Below, one piece after another: positions 34,257-46,275 of a DNA stretch of 64,000 nt. Position numbers and translations under genes: made by a program. Origin of the DNA: Brachypodium distachyon (taxonomy: Eukaryota; Streptophyta; Magnoliopsida; Poales; Poaceae); NCBI RefSeq assembly GCF_000005505.3, contig NC_016133.3, forward strand, positions 10,726,001-10,790,000, read 5' to 3'. Position 1 is the stretch's first letter. Each line of letters opens with the position of its first letter. The notes under the pieces are model-generated. The model ran no database searches. It saw nothing but the letters and a program-made list of their open reading frames with translations, and had not been told where the DNA came from.

Positions 34257-35163
34257 GGAGCACCTGTTCTATTTGTGGAAAAGAAGACAAGAGCCAAAGG
34301 ATGTGCATAGACTATCGTTCACTAAATGAGGTGACGATAAAGAACAAGTACCCAGTACCCATAATCAATGATGTATTCGATCAATTGAAAGGAGCCTGTG
34401 TTTTCTCAAAGATCGATCTTCGATCAGGTTATTTTCAGTTAAAGATCCGAGAAGTGGATATACCCAAGACAACATTTACCACTAGGTATGGCCTGTATGA
34501 GTACACAGTGATGCCTTTTGGATTAACCAATGCTCGGCATACTTCATGAATATGATGAACAAGGTATTAATGGAATATTTGGACAAGTTTGTCATAGTAT
34601 TCATCGATGACATTTTGATCTACTCGAAGAGCAAAGAAGAACATGAAGAACATTTGCGTCTGATCTTGGAAAAGCTTAGAGAGCACAAGCTATATGCAAA
34701 ATTCAGTAAGTGTGAATTTTGGTTGTCCGAAGTTGGTTTCTTGGGACACATTGTGTCAGGAAACGGAGTTGCCGTCGACCCCGCTAAAGTAGCAGCGGTG
34801 GCTGAATGGGAAGTCCCTCAGAACGTCAGAGATGTTCGCAGCTTCTTAGGACTTGCTAGATATTACAAGAGGTTCATTGAGAATTTGTCCAAGATTGCCA
34901 AACCTATGACTGAACTTTTGAAGAAAGAGAAGAAATTTGAATGGACTGATAAATGTGAAGAAAGTTTTCAAGATTTGAAGAAGAGGCTAATATCAGCACC
35001 CATCCTTTTTTTGCCCGACCTACTAGAAGATTTCCAAGTGTACTGTGACGCCTCGCATCTAGGATTGGGATGTGTTTTGATGCAAGGAGGAAGAGTCGTA
35101 GCATACGCCTCAAGACAACTTAAGAATCTGAGAGAAATTATCCCACTCATGATTTGGAATTAG
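34257..35163 (+). pseudogene. G1 reverse transcriptase and RNase H start, frameshifted
   Basis: The RT runs from [13 protein letters not shown] through [16 protein letters not shown] and [11 protein letters not shown] to the catalytic [12 protein letters not shown] (about 34597-34632). A one-base deletion near 34533 replaces NAPAYFMN with NARHTS. The thumb/connection follows ([20 protein letters not shown]). RNase H begins with [13 protein letters not shown] near 35042. A second deletion near 35135 shifts out of frame before the YPTHDLEL segment. Confidence 0.88.
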
Positions 35164-36974
35164 CATCTGTGGTGCACGCACTCAAGACTTGGAGGCACTA
35201 TCTCATGGGAAAGCATTATGAGTTATTCACCGATCATAAGAGCTTGAAGTACATATTCACCCAGAAGGATTTGAACTTGAGACAAAGAAGATGGTTAGAG
35301 TTAATCAAGGATAATAATCTGAATCTTCAATATCATCCAGGCAAGGCTAATGTTGTAGCTGATGCTTTGAGCCGCAAGGGCTATGTTAATGGATTTACAG
35401 CTGGAGAGTTACCTGCTAAATTGTGTGAGCAATTCAAGGATCTCAGATTAGAGATAGTCCCGGAAGGTTACTTAGCCAACATGGAAGTACAACCCACTCT
35501 ACTGGACAGAATTAGAGAAGCCCAGAAAGAAGACTCAGAAATTAGAACGATAAAGGATAATATGGCTATTGAGAAGACAAAAGGATTCGTTGAGGATGAT
35601 CAAGATACCGTATGGTTTGAGAAGCGTATTTGTGTACCACAAGACCCCGAGATCAGAAAGCTAATACTACAGGAAGCTCATGATTCACCGTACTCAATCC
35701 ACCCCGGTAATACAAAGATGTACATGGACTTGAAAGAAAAGTTTTGGTGGACAGGATTGAAGCGAGACATCGCTGAGTATATCGCTCTGTGTGATGTATG
35801 TAGCAGAGTCAAGGCTGAACATCAGAAGCCAGCTGGATTACTACGACCATTGCCAGTGCCAGACTGGAAATGGGATAAGGTAGGCATGGATTTCATCACT
35901 AGCTTGCTAAGGACAAGATCTGGTTATGATTCAATATCGGTGGTAGTTGATCGTTTGACCAAGGTTGCCCATTTCATACCTGTGAAGACCACCTATACAA
36001 GTGCACAGTTGGCCAAACGATACATGTCTAGGATTGTATGCCTACATGGAGTTCCTAAAGAGATTGTTTCAGACAGAGGTAACCAATTTACCTCAAGGTT
36101 TTGGGGACAATTGCACGAGTCTCTAGGCACGAGACTAGAGTTGAGCACAGCATTTCATCCGCAGACGGATGGACAGACAGAAAGAGTGAACCAAATCCTC
36201 GAGGATATGTTAAGAGCTTGCGCTCTAGACTATGGATCTAGCTGGGACGAGAATCTACCTTATGCAGAGTTCTCATACAACAACAGTTTTCAAGCGAGTA
36301 TTGGAATGGCACCATTCGAAGCTTTGTATGGCAAGAAATGCAGGACAGCTTTGCTATGGGATGGTGTAGGAGACCGTAGCTTATTCGGACCCGACATGAT
36401 TAAGGATGATGAAGAGAAAGTCAGGCTGATTCGAGACAGACTTAAGATAGCTCAATCCAGGCAACAGAGTTATGCAGATTCCAAACGAAGCGAGGTCACC
36501 TATGAGATCGGTGACAGAGCATATCTCAGAGTTTCCCCGATACGCGGAGTTAAGAAATTTGGGATTAAAGGAAAATTAGCGCCACGCTATATTGGATTGT
36601 ACAAGGTTTTAGCACGCCAAGGAGAGGTACCTTACAAGTTAGAGTTACCTGAAGTGTTGACAAGCATCCATGATGTGTTCCACGTGTCGCAGTTGAAGAA
36701 ATGCCACCCGAAAATGGCTGATACGCCACTAAGGGATACAGTTTCACTTGATGAAGTCGAGATTCAAAGCGATCTCACATGTGAAGAGAAACCAACCAGG
36801 ATCTTGGAAACAGCTGAAAGACATACTCGTTCCAAGACCATCAAATTCTGCAAGATTCAGTGGAATCATCACACCGAAGAAGAAGCTATGTGGGAACGCG
36901 AGGACGATCTTCGAGAAGACCACCCACACCTTTTTGCTAACCAACAGGAATCTCGAGGACGAGATTCATCTTAA
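35154..36974 (+). pseudogene. G1 RNase H end, integrase and chromodomain
   Basis: The frame continues RNase H ([25 protein letters not shown]). The integrase zinc domain (HPGNTKMY ... [11 protein letters not shown]) and the DDE core follow: MDFI near 35888, [12 protein letters not shown] near 36072, [13 protein letters not shown] near 36157. The C-terminal extension [19 protein letters not shown] leads into a chromodomain-like tail ([20 protein letters not shown], then [10 protein letters not shown]) ending at 36974. Chromodomain-bearing integrases mark chromoviruses. This 606-codon part is undamaged, but the upstream breaks make the whole gene inactive. Confidence 0.9.
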
Positions 36975-36986
36975 GGGGGTTAGGTC
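36975..36986 (+). other. G1 polypurine tract
   Basis: The sequence GGGGGTTAGGTC lies directly before the 3' LTR start TGTAACATCC. G3 has the same tract in reverse at 42839-42856. Confidence 0.7.
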
Positions 36987-38960
36987 TGTAACATCCCAAT
37001 TTTCAAAACCCTTCATATGCATTGCATATTATAAGCATCATGTCACACTTGCATTTAATCACATTTGAAAACCCTGAAATTTACCCAGAAAACCCCTATT
37101 CAAATGTGCTTTTATTTGATTTTGGGCTTTGATCTTGCTTTTGAGCATTTTGTATTTTAACCCGTTAAGGTTTTGGTATAAAAAAGGATTTAATGCATAT
37201 ATATAGCTATCCCATAAGTTTGCTTTTGAAATTATTTTGAAAAACAATTATTTTGAGGAAATTCTTGTTCCAGAAGTTAGATCATGTGAAAATATGATTT
37301 TACAAATTTTGTTGCAATTTATTTGGAGTGATTTGGAGCTCTAAATCAAAAGTTGTGTTCAAAATCAGAAAATAGAAAAAAGAAAAGAAAAACCGAAGCC
37401 GAACCGGACCGGACCGGCCGAACCGGACCGACCGGCCAAGCCCGCGCCCGAACCGCCCAGTCACTGACCGGTGGGACCCCCACCATCGTCTTCCTCCAAC
37501 TGCTACCCGAGAAGCCCGGCCACGCACGAGTCCACGTTCGTCCGAGCCGCGCACGACCCCCTCGCGTTTTCTCCGCACACGAGCCGCAATCCCCGAAACC
37601 TTGCGCGTCATCTTGAGCCCCTCTCGTTTCTCCTTCACTTCCCCCGAACCGTCTCCCCGATTTCGCGCTGGTGATTCACTAATTTCTCACCGGAGATTCG
37701 CCCAACCACCGCCGTCTTCGCACTGCCGCGGCCGCTCCGGTTAGTATTCCGCGCCGCCGACCCTCTTCCTGCCATCCTCTCTCTCTCCCGCCTCGCGTGA
37801 CGCATGCGGATGTGTTTTTGCAGCGCCGCCTGAGCCGCCGCCGATCGCCGCCGTCCGCCGCCGTGCCCGGCCGCCGTCCGTCGCCGTCGCCTGAGCCGCT
37901 CCGCCCGCGAGCCGTCCGCCCCGAGCCGCCCCGAGGACCGCGCCGTGGCCACCCAATCGCCGCCGCCCCCGCCAACCGCTCCGCCCTGCACCCACACCGC
38001 CGCGCCGCCACACGTCGCCGAGCCGCCCCGCCCCGCGCCGCCGCCGTCCGGCCACCTACGCAGCCCTGGTAGAACCCTAGCTTCCAACCAATCCCGTCAG
38101 ACCATGTGGCAAGCAAGCTTTTCTTTATTTTTTTGGCCGAATTAAAATTGCACTTTTGCAGAAAAGCCCCTGTAACTTTTAAACCGTTTGTCCAAAAATT
38201 ATGATCCGCACCTTTCTGGAATCGTAACAACTTGTAGAATATTTTGGCACTGTCCAATTTCAGTTTTGAACAACTTTGTCAGAAGCAATTTACAGATTGC
38301 TTGAATATGGTTTAAATTTCAAATGAATTGTTTCAAAATAATTTTGAGCATGTTAGCTTGCTGTAAAATTATTTGAGCATGTTCTCTGTCCATTAGGACC
38401 AGAAGTGAAATTATTTTGTAAATAATAATGGCATGCAAGTTTAAATTTTGCCCTATGTTGCAAAAACCATACAATCTTTTAATTTAAATCCTATCCTGGT
38501 TTCATGCATATTAATTACCTCTTTGATGTTGTATAATCTGTTCAAATCATTTGAAAAACTTTTCAAAACAGAAACAAAACTTGTTACATTAAAAGTAACC
38601 AAGTGAGCATCATCATGGCATATGCATCATAGCATGTTTTTGTATTAAATTGCATGTTTATTGTGTGTGCGCTTTCTTTTAATTTAGATTGTGTGGAGTG
38701 TAATCCTTGTTGTTGCGAAGAGTGCGAGAACCACCACAACCTTGGACAAGGCAAGTTCGCTTTGATCGTCTCCTAAATATTTTTACTATGCACTAGTTGT
38801 TTTATTAGTTGCATTAAGATTATTACTCGTACCTCTATGATAGCTATAAATCCCAGGTAGTATAGTTTTACCCTTGCCGTTACCTTGCTACCAAAATTGC
38901 CATCGATTGTAGTTGAATGCTAGGCTATGGTAGTATTGTGGGGAAATTACTACATTATGT
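36987..38960 (+). mobile_element. G1 3' LTR, truncated
   Basis: It begins TGTAACATCC and is co-linear with the 5' LTR up to ATTACTACATTATGTT, then ends abruptly. The last 1.1 kb is missing. The breakpoint falls within a few bases of the point where the solo LTR entered the 5' LTR. It has the Cys-rich block at 38688-38750 and an expanded CCGAACCGGACCGG region near 37391-37437. Confidence 0.9.
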
Positions 38961-39183
38961 TCAACTTCCTCATATGAGTCCTCAATGTTAATGAAAGGGA
39001 AACCTTGCCCCTGTATGGGAAATTACTAGGCCTTGGGCTTCGACGCCACTTTCTTTACACGACTGGACAATACTTCACCAGGCCTTGGGGAGTTGATAGC
39101 GTTCTTCAGACGAACTCCGGGAGAGGGTGTTACTTTCAAAGGCACAGGTTGTTCAACTTCCTCATATGAGTCCTCACTGTTAA
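38961..39183. other. Rearranged junction with accessory-ORF fragment
   Basis: About 60 bp (TTCAACTTCCTCATATGAGT onward) occurs twice, at 38960 and 39151. The first copy includes the first 27 or so bases of the copia B LTR and then jumps, within GGGAAATTACTA shared with the gypsy LTR, to other sequence. On the minus strand 39182-39034 reads as one acidic/basic frame (DSYEEVEQPVPLKV; NAINSPRPGEVLSSRVKKV) ending in TAG. It resembles the N-terminal style of the copia A accessory protein. Copia B seems to have inserted here, followed by a template-switch type repair. Confidence 0.55.
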
Positions 39184-40399
39184 TGAAAGGGAAACCTTGC
39201 CCTTGTATGGGTTTTGATGACTGATGACAACATGGTTGAGGAACTAATGAGTTACACAGAGTGTTTCAGGTTTTAGTTCGTCAGAAGAGTTGGTTTAACT
39301 AGCATCGACGACCCCTCAAAATTGAAGTACAGGTACTGGCTTGAAGTATGAAGAACTCAGTGAAGAACGGTGAAGAACATGAAGCGTAGCATTCTTTATA
39401 GGTCCTTCCGTAGCTTTTTCTTCACTTGAGAATAGGAACGCCGTACTATTAAGGGGGGTTTGAAGTGTGGAGCTGGTTCAGGTGAAACCTATTCTTCATG
39501 TTCAGCTTAGGCGAAAACCATTTTCTGTGTGAGTATTTTTCGTCAGAGTGAAGAATGAAGCATTTCAGACTTCACAGAAATTTCCGCGTGAAGTCTTCAC
39601 TCTGATTTCAAATGTGTTTGAAAATCTGACGCTTTCGTGCTTGACCACCTAATCTAATCGTTGTGAGACAAAGAGAGAAAGTGTGAGCTGGAGTCTCAGG
39701 GATCACTTTATCCAAGGGGTCATAAGGGCTAGATCAGCTGTGGCCAAGGCTATATAAGACGACCCACCCCGAAGGAGTTCGGTGGTGAACCCCAGTGAGT
39801 TGTTTTGAAGAACACCTAATAAAACCCTTAGAGCTGAACTGAGCGTGAAGAATGGGATTCCCTCTCTACCCGAGCACTTGAAGCTTGTTACTCTTGGTGA
39901 TGGCATCACCTAGACGGCTAGGAGTCAGCGTTGAAGAGCAATCGAAGATTGTGATTTGCCATCAACCAGTCTGTGAAGGTCCGGAGATCACCTCAAGAAC
40001 TACCACGAGTAACTAGGCGAGACTTTGGTCTTAGCTCAAGAAGATTGGGTGGACTTGTGTGTCCGTGAGTCTTGTGTGACTCAGCCCCCTCAACGGAGAC
40101 GTAGGATTGTGCCAACAATCTGAACTTCAGAAAACAAATCCCTGTGTCTTCAGTCCTGGTGATTTCGTTTCTCAACTTTTACTCTCTGTTGAAGTATAAC
40201 TGATTCATTGTGTTCTTTCTTAATTGCTGCTGCTATAAACTTGTTCATCTTTCTTCTTTCCGCTGCAACTCTAAAATTGCTAAGTGTATTCACTGTTGTT
40301 GAAGTACTGTGACTGTCCTCAGTCTTCAGTCTTCCTTTTGAAGAAAGTTTTAAACTGGTCACATTCACCTCCCCCCTCTGTGACATACTCGATCTTTGA
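39184..40399 (+). mobile_element. Copia element B, 5' LTR
   Basis: This 1216-bp LTR starts TGAAAGGGAAACC and ends GATCTTTGA; copia A keeps the canonical GATCTTTCA. It is inverted relative to the A LTR. The tRNA primer site and gag follow at once, so it is the 5' LTR. It contains TATATAAG near 39751 as a likely promoter. Confidence 0.88.
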
Positions 40400-40400
40400 C

Positions 40401-40413
40401 TCTGTATCAGAGC
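40401..40413 (+). other. Copia B primer-binding site
   Basis: TCTGTATCAGAGC directly after the LTR matches the initiator tRNA-Met primer site TGGTATCAGAGC except at the second base of that site. Confidence 0.75.
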
Positions 40414-40453
40414 AAGGCTTCCTTGTTTTGGTTTAACCACCTGAGGAAGAAGT

Positions 40454-40822
40454 ATGTCTAAGGAAGGGAAGTTACCTTTTCTTAGCGGTACCAATTATGC
40501 TTTTAGGAAAAATCGCATTAAGACTCACATCATATCTACTAACCATTGTGCTTGGGAAGCAGTCACAAACGGCTTTGTTGTTCCTCAGGGACCCATCTCT
40601 GGATATGATTCTTTTTCTGTGAAGAAGTATCAAGCAAATGCCAAAGCTTGTGATATCATCTTCTCAACTGTCAGTGATGATGAGTTCAACAAAATCAGTA
40701 ACCTTGTTGATGTAAAGAAGATTTGGGATCTTCTCGCTGAAGTCCATGAAGGGACAACCACTGTCAAAGATTTTAGAGTTACTTGCCTCATCGGTCAGTT
40801 TGACAGACTTATGCTTGAGCCC
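40454..40822 (+). CDS. Copia B gag, 5' part (interrupted)
   Basis: The frame starts MSKEGKLPFLSGTNYAF and has the UBN2/DUF4219-type copia gag features: GTNYAFRKNRIKTHI, KACDIIFSTVSDDEF and KKIWDLLAEVHEGTTTVKDF. It runs 123 codons without a stop to LMLEP, where G3 is inserted at 40823. The frame resumes exactly at 63878 (NETVSSLYDRM). Nothing else in this part is damaged, so the split is probably the main lesion. Confidence 0.85.
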
Positions 40823-42838
40823 TGAAGCGACCGCCCCTGTACATGGGTTCGATCTCTGTGCTTTAGCGCTAGTCCCTGGATCGACTCACTAGCGCACACA
40901 GTTTCAAGATGTAATATCATAGAACAAAAGTCTCAATATTACAACGTATCATCCAGATGTAAACGGGAGAGACATCCATGCACGATCCATTCCCGAATCC
41001 ACGGGAACTCGACTCAGAGGGACCCATTGAAATGGACCTGACGCCGCTCATCCTCAAAATCCTCAAAGCAGCCCACCCAGGATGGTTCATTGAATTTATT
41101 GTTTTGCCTTACATCTAACAAAACATTTCATATATCCAAAGGCATAACAATCTCATAATGTAGTAATTTCCCCCACGATACTACCATAGCCTAGCATTCA
41201 ACTACAATCGATGGCAAATTGGTGGCAAGGTAATGGCGAGGGAAAACTATACTACCTGAGATTTATAGCTAGCATAGAGGTACAATTAATATTCCTAATG
41301 CAACTAATAAAACAACTAGTGCATAGTAAAATATTTAGGAGAATGATCAAAGTGAACTTGCCTTGTCCAGAGTTGTCGTGGTTATCACACTCTTCGCAAC
41401 AACAGGGATTACACTCCACACAATCTAAAATAAAAGAAAGCATACACACAATAAACACAACATTCAATACAAAACATGCGATGATGCATATGCCATGATG
41501 ATGCACACTTGCTTACTTCTAAATGCAACAGGTTTTGTTTCTGTTTTGGAAAGCTTCTCAAAAGATCTGGACAGGGTATACAATAATAAAAGAGGTAATT
41601 AATATGCATGAACAAGCATAGGTTTTTATTAAGAGATTATATGGTTTTTGCAAACATAGAGCAAGATTTACACTTGTATGCCATTATCATTACAAAATAA
41701 TTTCTCTTCTGGTCCTAATGGACAGAGAACATGCTCGAATAATTTTCCAGCAAGTCAACATGCTCAAAACCATTTTGAAATGACCAGGCCGGAGTTGAAG
41801 GGGATGGCGGCACGGCGGCGGTTGGCGGCGCGGTCGGGTCGAGGTGGAGACGGCTCGGGCGTAGCGGTCGGGGCGGAGCGGCATGGGCGGAGCGGGCGGC
41901 TCGGGACGGACGGAGCAGGCGGCGGCTGGCGGTGAGCACGGGCGGTGCTGCGGTCGTCCAAACACAGAAATACGCGCGTCAAAAGTTGCAGAAAGGAGAG
42001 AGGAGTAAGGGAGGGGGTCGATGCGGCGGGAGGTCACCGGAGTGGCGGCGGCGGCGCGAAATTGGCGTTGGCAGAGAGCTCTTCTGGCGAGAAATTACTT
42101 TCTAACCGAGGTGCAATCGGGCATGAGATTTGGGGGAAGTGGAGAAGAAAAACGAGGGCTTCGGGATGACGGGCAAGGATTTGGAGATTGGGGTCGTGGG
42201 CGAGCGGAACTTGGAGTGGAGTCGTGGGCGTCGTGGACTCGGGCGCGAGCGGAGAAATCGGACGGAGGTTGAAGAAGGGCGTGGGGCCCACCTGGCAATG
42301 GCCGAGCGAGCGGGGCAGGCCGGTCGGGCGGTTTGGTTCGGTCCAGTTCGGCCGGTTCTGCCGGTTTTCCCCTTTTTTTTTCTATTTTTTGTTTTTGAAC
42401 TCCAAATTTGATTCAAGGCTCCAAATCACTCCAAATAAATTGCAACAAAATTTGTAAAGTCATATTTTCATATGGTATAACTTTTGGGACAAGAATTTCC
42501 TCAAATAAATTTTTTAAAAATACCTTTGGATATAAAATGGCTTTTAGGGCCTTTTAGGCTAACAAAATAAATTATTTTTTTAAAATAATTTCAAAAGCAA
42601 ATCTATGGGATAGCTTTATATAAGCATTAAATCCCTTTTTATGCCAATACCCTCATGGGCTAAAACACAAATTAATCAAAAGCAAGAACAAAGACCAAAA
42701 TCAAATAAAAGTACTTTTGTTATGGGTTTTCCGGGTTGATTTTTTTTCCAGGGTTTTCAAATGTGATCAAATGCAAAGGTGACATGATGCTTATGATATG
42801 CAATGCATATGAAGGGTTTTGAAAATTCGGATGTTACA
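40823..42838 (-). mobile_element. G3 3' LTR, internally deleted
   Basis: The LTR reads TGAAGCGACC ... GGATGTTACA on the plus strand. It is about 1.1 kb shorter than the G3 5' LTR, owing to two internal deletions: one of about 860 bp near 40958 (matching 60876-61737) and one of about 250-290 bp near 41782 (matching 62556-62845). Elsewhere it is close to the 5' LTR. The Cys-rich block is at 41362-41424. Confidence 0.9.
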
Positions 42839-42856
42839 GACCTAACCCCCTTAAGA
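42839..42856 (-). other. G3 polypurine tract
   Basis: On the minus strand the sequence is CTTAAGGGGGTTAGGTC, directly followed by the LTR start TGTAACATCC. It matches the tract of G1. Confidence 0.75.
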
Positions 42857-43194
42857 TGAATCTCGTCCTCGAGATTCCTGTTGGTTAGCAAAAAGGTGTG
42901 GGTGGTCTTCTCGAAGATCATCCTCGCGTTCCCACGTAGCTTCTTCTTGGGTGTGGTGATTCCATTCAATCTTGCAGAATTTGTTGGTCTTGGAACGGGT
43001 ATGTATTTCGGCTGTTTCCAAGATCCTGGTTGGTTTTTCTTCATACATGAGGTCGCTTTGAATCTCAACTTCATCAAGTGGAACTGTATCCCTTAGTGGT
43101 GTATCGGCCATTTCCGGGTGACACTTCTTTAACTGTGACACATGGAATACGTTGTGGACACTTGTCAACACTTCAGGTAACTCCACCTTGTAAG
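42851..43194 (-). pseudogene. G3 integrase C-terminus and chromodomain fragment
   Basis: The minus-strand frame [19 protein letters not shown] ... FCKIEWNHHTQEEATWERED ... [10 protein letters not shown] matches the end of the G1 polyprotein. It is cut at about 43194, where LTR L2 begins. RNase H and the rest of the integrase are missing from G3, so a deletion of roughly 1.5 kb accompanied or followed the L2 event. Confidence 0.85.
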
Positions 43195-45421
43195 CAGCAC
43201 CGCCGCTCGCCGTCGTCCTAGGCAGCAGCCCCGTCCCCGTCTCGCCGCCCCACCCGTGTCACGGCTTTCGCCTCGTCGCGCCGCCCTCGCCGGAGCCTTC
43301 CCCGAGCCGCCCGCTCCGCCGGAACCGCCCGCGCCGCCGCCTCCTGTGCCGCGCCACCGTCTTCTCCGTCTCCGACGAGCGCCGCCGCCGCCAGGTAAAC
43401 CCTAGCCCCCCTCGTCCGTCCGATCCAGATCCCACGGCCAAAATTAGATCGGGTTTATTTCTTTTAAACGAATCAGTATCGTCCAATAGGGATGCGACAC
43501 ATGGCACTTTAATAGAAAAATAAAAATGTAATTTTAATCCCCCGGTTTAATTAAATGGCACTTTTGCAGAAAATCCTCTGTAACTTCAAATGCTTATAAC
43601 TTTTAACCCCTTTGGCCAAATTTGACAAATTTTACCTTTTCGGAAAGCTCTCAAGATGTAGAATCTTTTGACACTGTTTAAATTTAAATTTGAATATTTG
43701 AATCGCAGTCAATTTACAGAATAGGGTTTATTGCCATTTAATTCATAACTAATTATTTAGAAATCCTTTTTAAGTGAAACCAGTGCCCAAAAATTTATTT
43801 TATTATCCTTTGTCCATTGGGACAGAGAAATAAATATTTTGAATTAAATTATTTGGCTGATGCCAATAAAACTATACTTTAGGGTTTTAATCAATTGTTT
43901 TTGCCTTTTTGTTTAAAACCCTAATGCATTATTTTTTTTATTACCAATTCTTAAGAGCAGTTGATCACCCAAATAAAATAAACCAAGCCATGACACATGC
44001 TTGCATCGCATCATAGCATATTCTATTTTGTCGTGATGTGAATGGTGTGTTTATGTGTGTGTATATTGTTTGTTTCGTATAGTTTTCTCGGAGAGCGAAC
44101 CTTGTGATTGTGACGAGTGTTTGAACTCCAACTGCTACCAAGGCAAGTTCACTTTGATCATATCCCATTATTATTGTTTTAAAATACTTATGCATTAGAG
44201 TTGTTTGTAGAAATGCATCGATAGAACTATTACTCGTACTTATGCTAGCTATGATTGACCTAGTAGCAATAGGGTTACCTTTGCCATGAATCCTCCACCA
44301 TTAGCCATCGTGATTTGTATTGCTTAGCCATGCTATGTTAGTAAACGTGGAAGGGAATCTCAATCACTGTGAAATGATGATGTGGAGTGATTTTGGAAAC
44401 CTGACAAAACAACCCTAATGAACCATCCTGGGTGGACTGCTTTGAGATTCTGAGATGTTATGCGACGTCAGGTCCATTTTTATGGGTCCCTCTGAGTCGA
44501 GTCTCCGTGGATTTGGAGATGGATCGTCCATCGACGTCTCTTCCGTGGATTCGGGGAGCGCTTGCGTCGCAAATGTGGAATGCCACCTAGGGTATCAGAG
44601 ACTGGACTAGTTTCTTGTTTAGTAGCTTCCAGTATAACCACAAGCTATATGGGCTCTGGCTGGATGTAGTAAGAAATATGAACCCAGATCGGAGGGATTG
44701 TACTGAGGTAGTTGTGTAGGTGGGAGCGCGGGTCCCTCAGGTGGTCTGGATGAATATGTTCTGAAAATTCATGAAGTCGATGCCGTTGCTACTTCACCCG
44801 AAGGACAGCAAGGGATTAACACATTGATTTCTTGTGGGGAATCTGTACAACCTCTCGAAAGTGTCAAACTAAGTACTTAGCCGTGTCCCCGGTTATGGAC
44901 AATTATGAGCAACTAGATTTGGGGGCTGTAAGGAAGGTCTCACTCATCCCAACTTCTTAAATAAAATGTATGGTTTGAACTTGGGTTTAGGAGCATTGAT
45001 GTTTCTACTCGATGTCCTTAGATTAATAGGAGCATCGCTGTTTCTACCGGTGTCCATTAGTTAAAAATAATGTAACATTCTTTTGTAGTAAGATAAACTA
45101 TGTTTTGCTACCACGCCATAAAGTCTGAACCCCACTATACCTCAATTGCATATACTTGGTAGGATCTGTTATAACTTCCAGGTGAACTTGCCAATACATT
45201 CAATGTATTGACCACGTAGTGGCTGAATCAATAATGCAGGTGAATCTGACGAAGAGTGAGGTTCGTCGATGTTCTTTGGGTCATGTGCTTACATTCCAAC
45301 ATGCTCTCTCCTCTGGGAATAGTTGAGGCCCATTTGCTCCACCTTTTCTGCTGCCGTTTGTGAAACAATATTTTGATATTTGGAACTCTATTTGTTATGC
45401 TGAGCCAAGGGGTTATGCAAG
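43195..45421 (+). mobile_element. LTR L2 (plus orientation), first part, 5' truncated
   Basis: This LTR belongs to a related but diverged subfamily, also seen as the G2 LTR. Its first part, up to the GC-rich block, is missing; it begins abruptly at 43195 inside GC-rich sequence. It continues through CAAACCCTAGC-like sequence, GCACTTTTGCAGAAAA and the Cys-rich block (44083-44142, 60 bp) to GGTTATGCAAG at 45421. G2 interrupts it there, and it resumes at 50810. Confidence 0.82.
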
Positions 45422-46275
45422 TCAACAGCTACTCCGGCTCCTGACACTATGTGTCCAAGGAAGCTAACTTCCGACAACCAAAAGTCGCACTTGCTGAATT
45501 TGGCGTACAGCTTGTGTGCTCTTAGCTTCTCCAATATCATGCGCAGATGCTGCTCATGCTCTTCTTTGCTCTTGGAATAAATCAAGATGTCATCTATGAA
45601 TACCACGACAAACTTGTCCAAGAATTCCATGAACACCTTGTTCATCATGTTCATGAAGTATGCAGGTGCGTTGGTCAATCCAAAAGGCATGACGGTATAC
45701 TCATACAGTCCATACCTAGTGGTGAATGCCGTCTTGGGTATATCCATCTCTCGGATCTTCAGCTGAAAATATCCTGGTTTCAGATCGATCTTTGAGAACA
45801 CTTGAGCTCCCTTCAATTGATCGAAAAGATCATTGATTATGGGCAAGGGATACTTATTCTTTATCGTCACCTCATTTAGTGAACTATAATCAATACACAT
45901 CCGTTGGCTCTTGTCCTTCTTTTCTACAAACAGGACAGGTGCTCCCCATGGTGATGAACTAGGGCGGATGAAACCTTTCGCTAACTGTTCAGCTAGCTGC
46001 TTCTTCAATTCTTTCAACTCATCCACAGCCATCTTATACGGTCTCTTGGCTATGGATCCACTTCTTGGCATTAACTCGATGAGAAACTCGACATCTCGGT
46101 CTGGTGGCATAGCTGGCAATTCCTCCGGGAAAACATTCGGATACTCATTCACTACTGGAACCTCGTCCAGGCTAACCCCCTTAAGAGAATTGACCTTAGG
46201 TTTCTTAAGTTCAAAAGCAGACATGAAGCGGATTCTCTTATTCTCTGGGGTGGCGAGGGTGATGGTTCTGGCGTT
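45422..46275 (-). pseudogene. G2 protease end and reverse transcriptase fragment
   Basis: The minus-strand frame runs from [12 protein letters not shown] through [32 protein letters not shown] and [15 protein letters not shown] to [19 protein letters not shown]. It ends at GAGVAVD, where it meets L2. Upstream, a deletion joins the first codons of gag (MPPK) near 46276 straight to the protease end. The rest of pol and the 3' LTR are gone. The RT core itself has no stop. Confidence 0.85.

Larger units (their letters stand above)
25415..38960 (+). mobile_element. Gypsy element G1, Tekay/Del-like chromovirus, nested
   Basis: G1 is a plus-strand element: 5' LTR (25415-31881, interrupted by a solo LTR), primer-binding site, gag-pol (32466-36974), polypurine tract, and a 3' LTR cut short at about 38960. 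It is inserted in the accessory ORF of copia A after GATTC (25410-25414). The right-hand duplicate is lost because the 3' LTR is truncated. The C-terminal chromodomain and the RT and integrase wording fit the Tekay/Del lineage. Confidence 0.88.

Noticed and set aside
40454..40822. Treating the copia gag as a host gene exon with a 23-kb intron
   Set aside because: The sequence has copia gag wording, follows an LTR and primer site, and the gap is bounded by LTR ends with a target duplication rather than by splice sites.
41252..41506. An 84-codon Cys-rich membrane-like frame on the minus strand, seen also at 62023
   Set aside because: As a whole ORF it is not conserved in the other LTRs and its hydrophobic parts come from AT-rich flanks. 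Only the 63-bp central block is kept, and that is reported separately.
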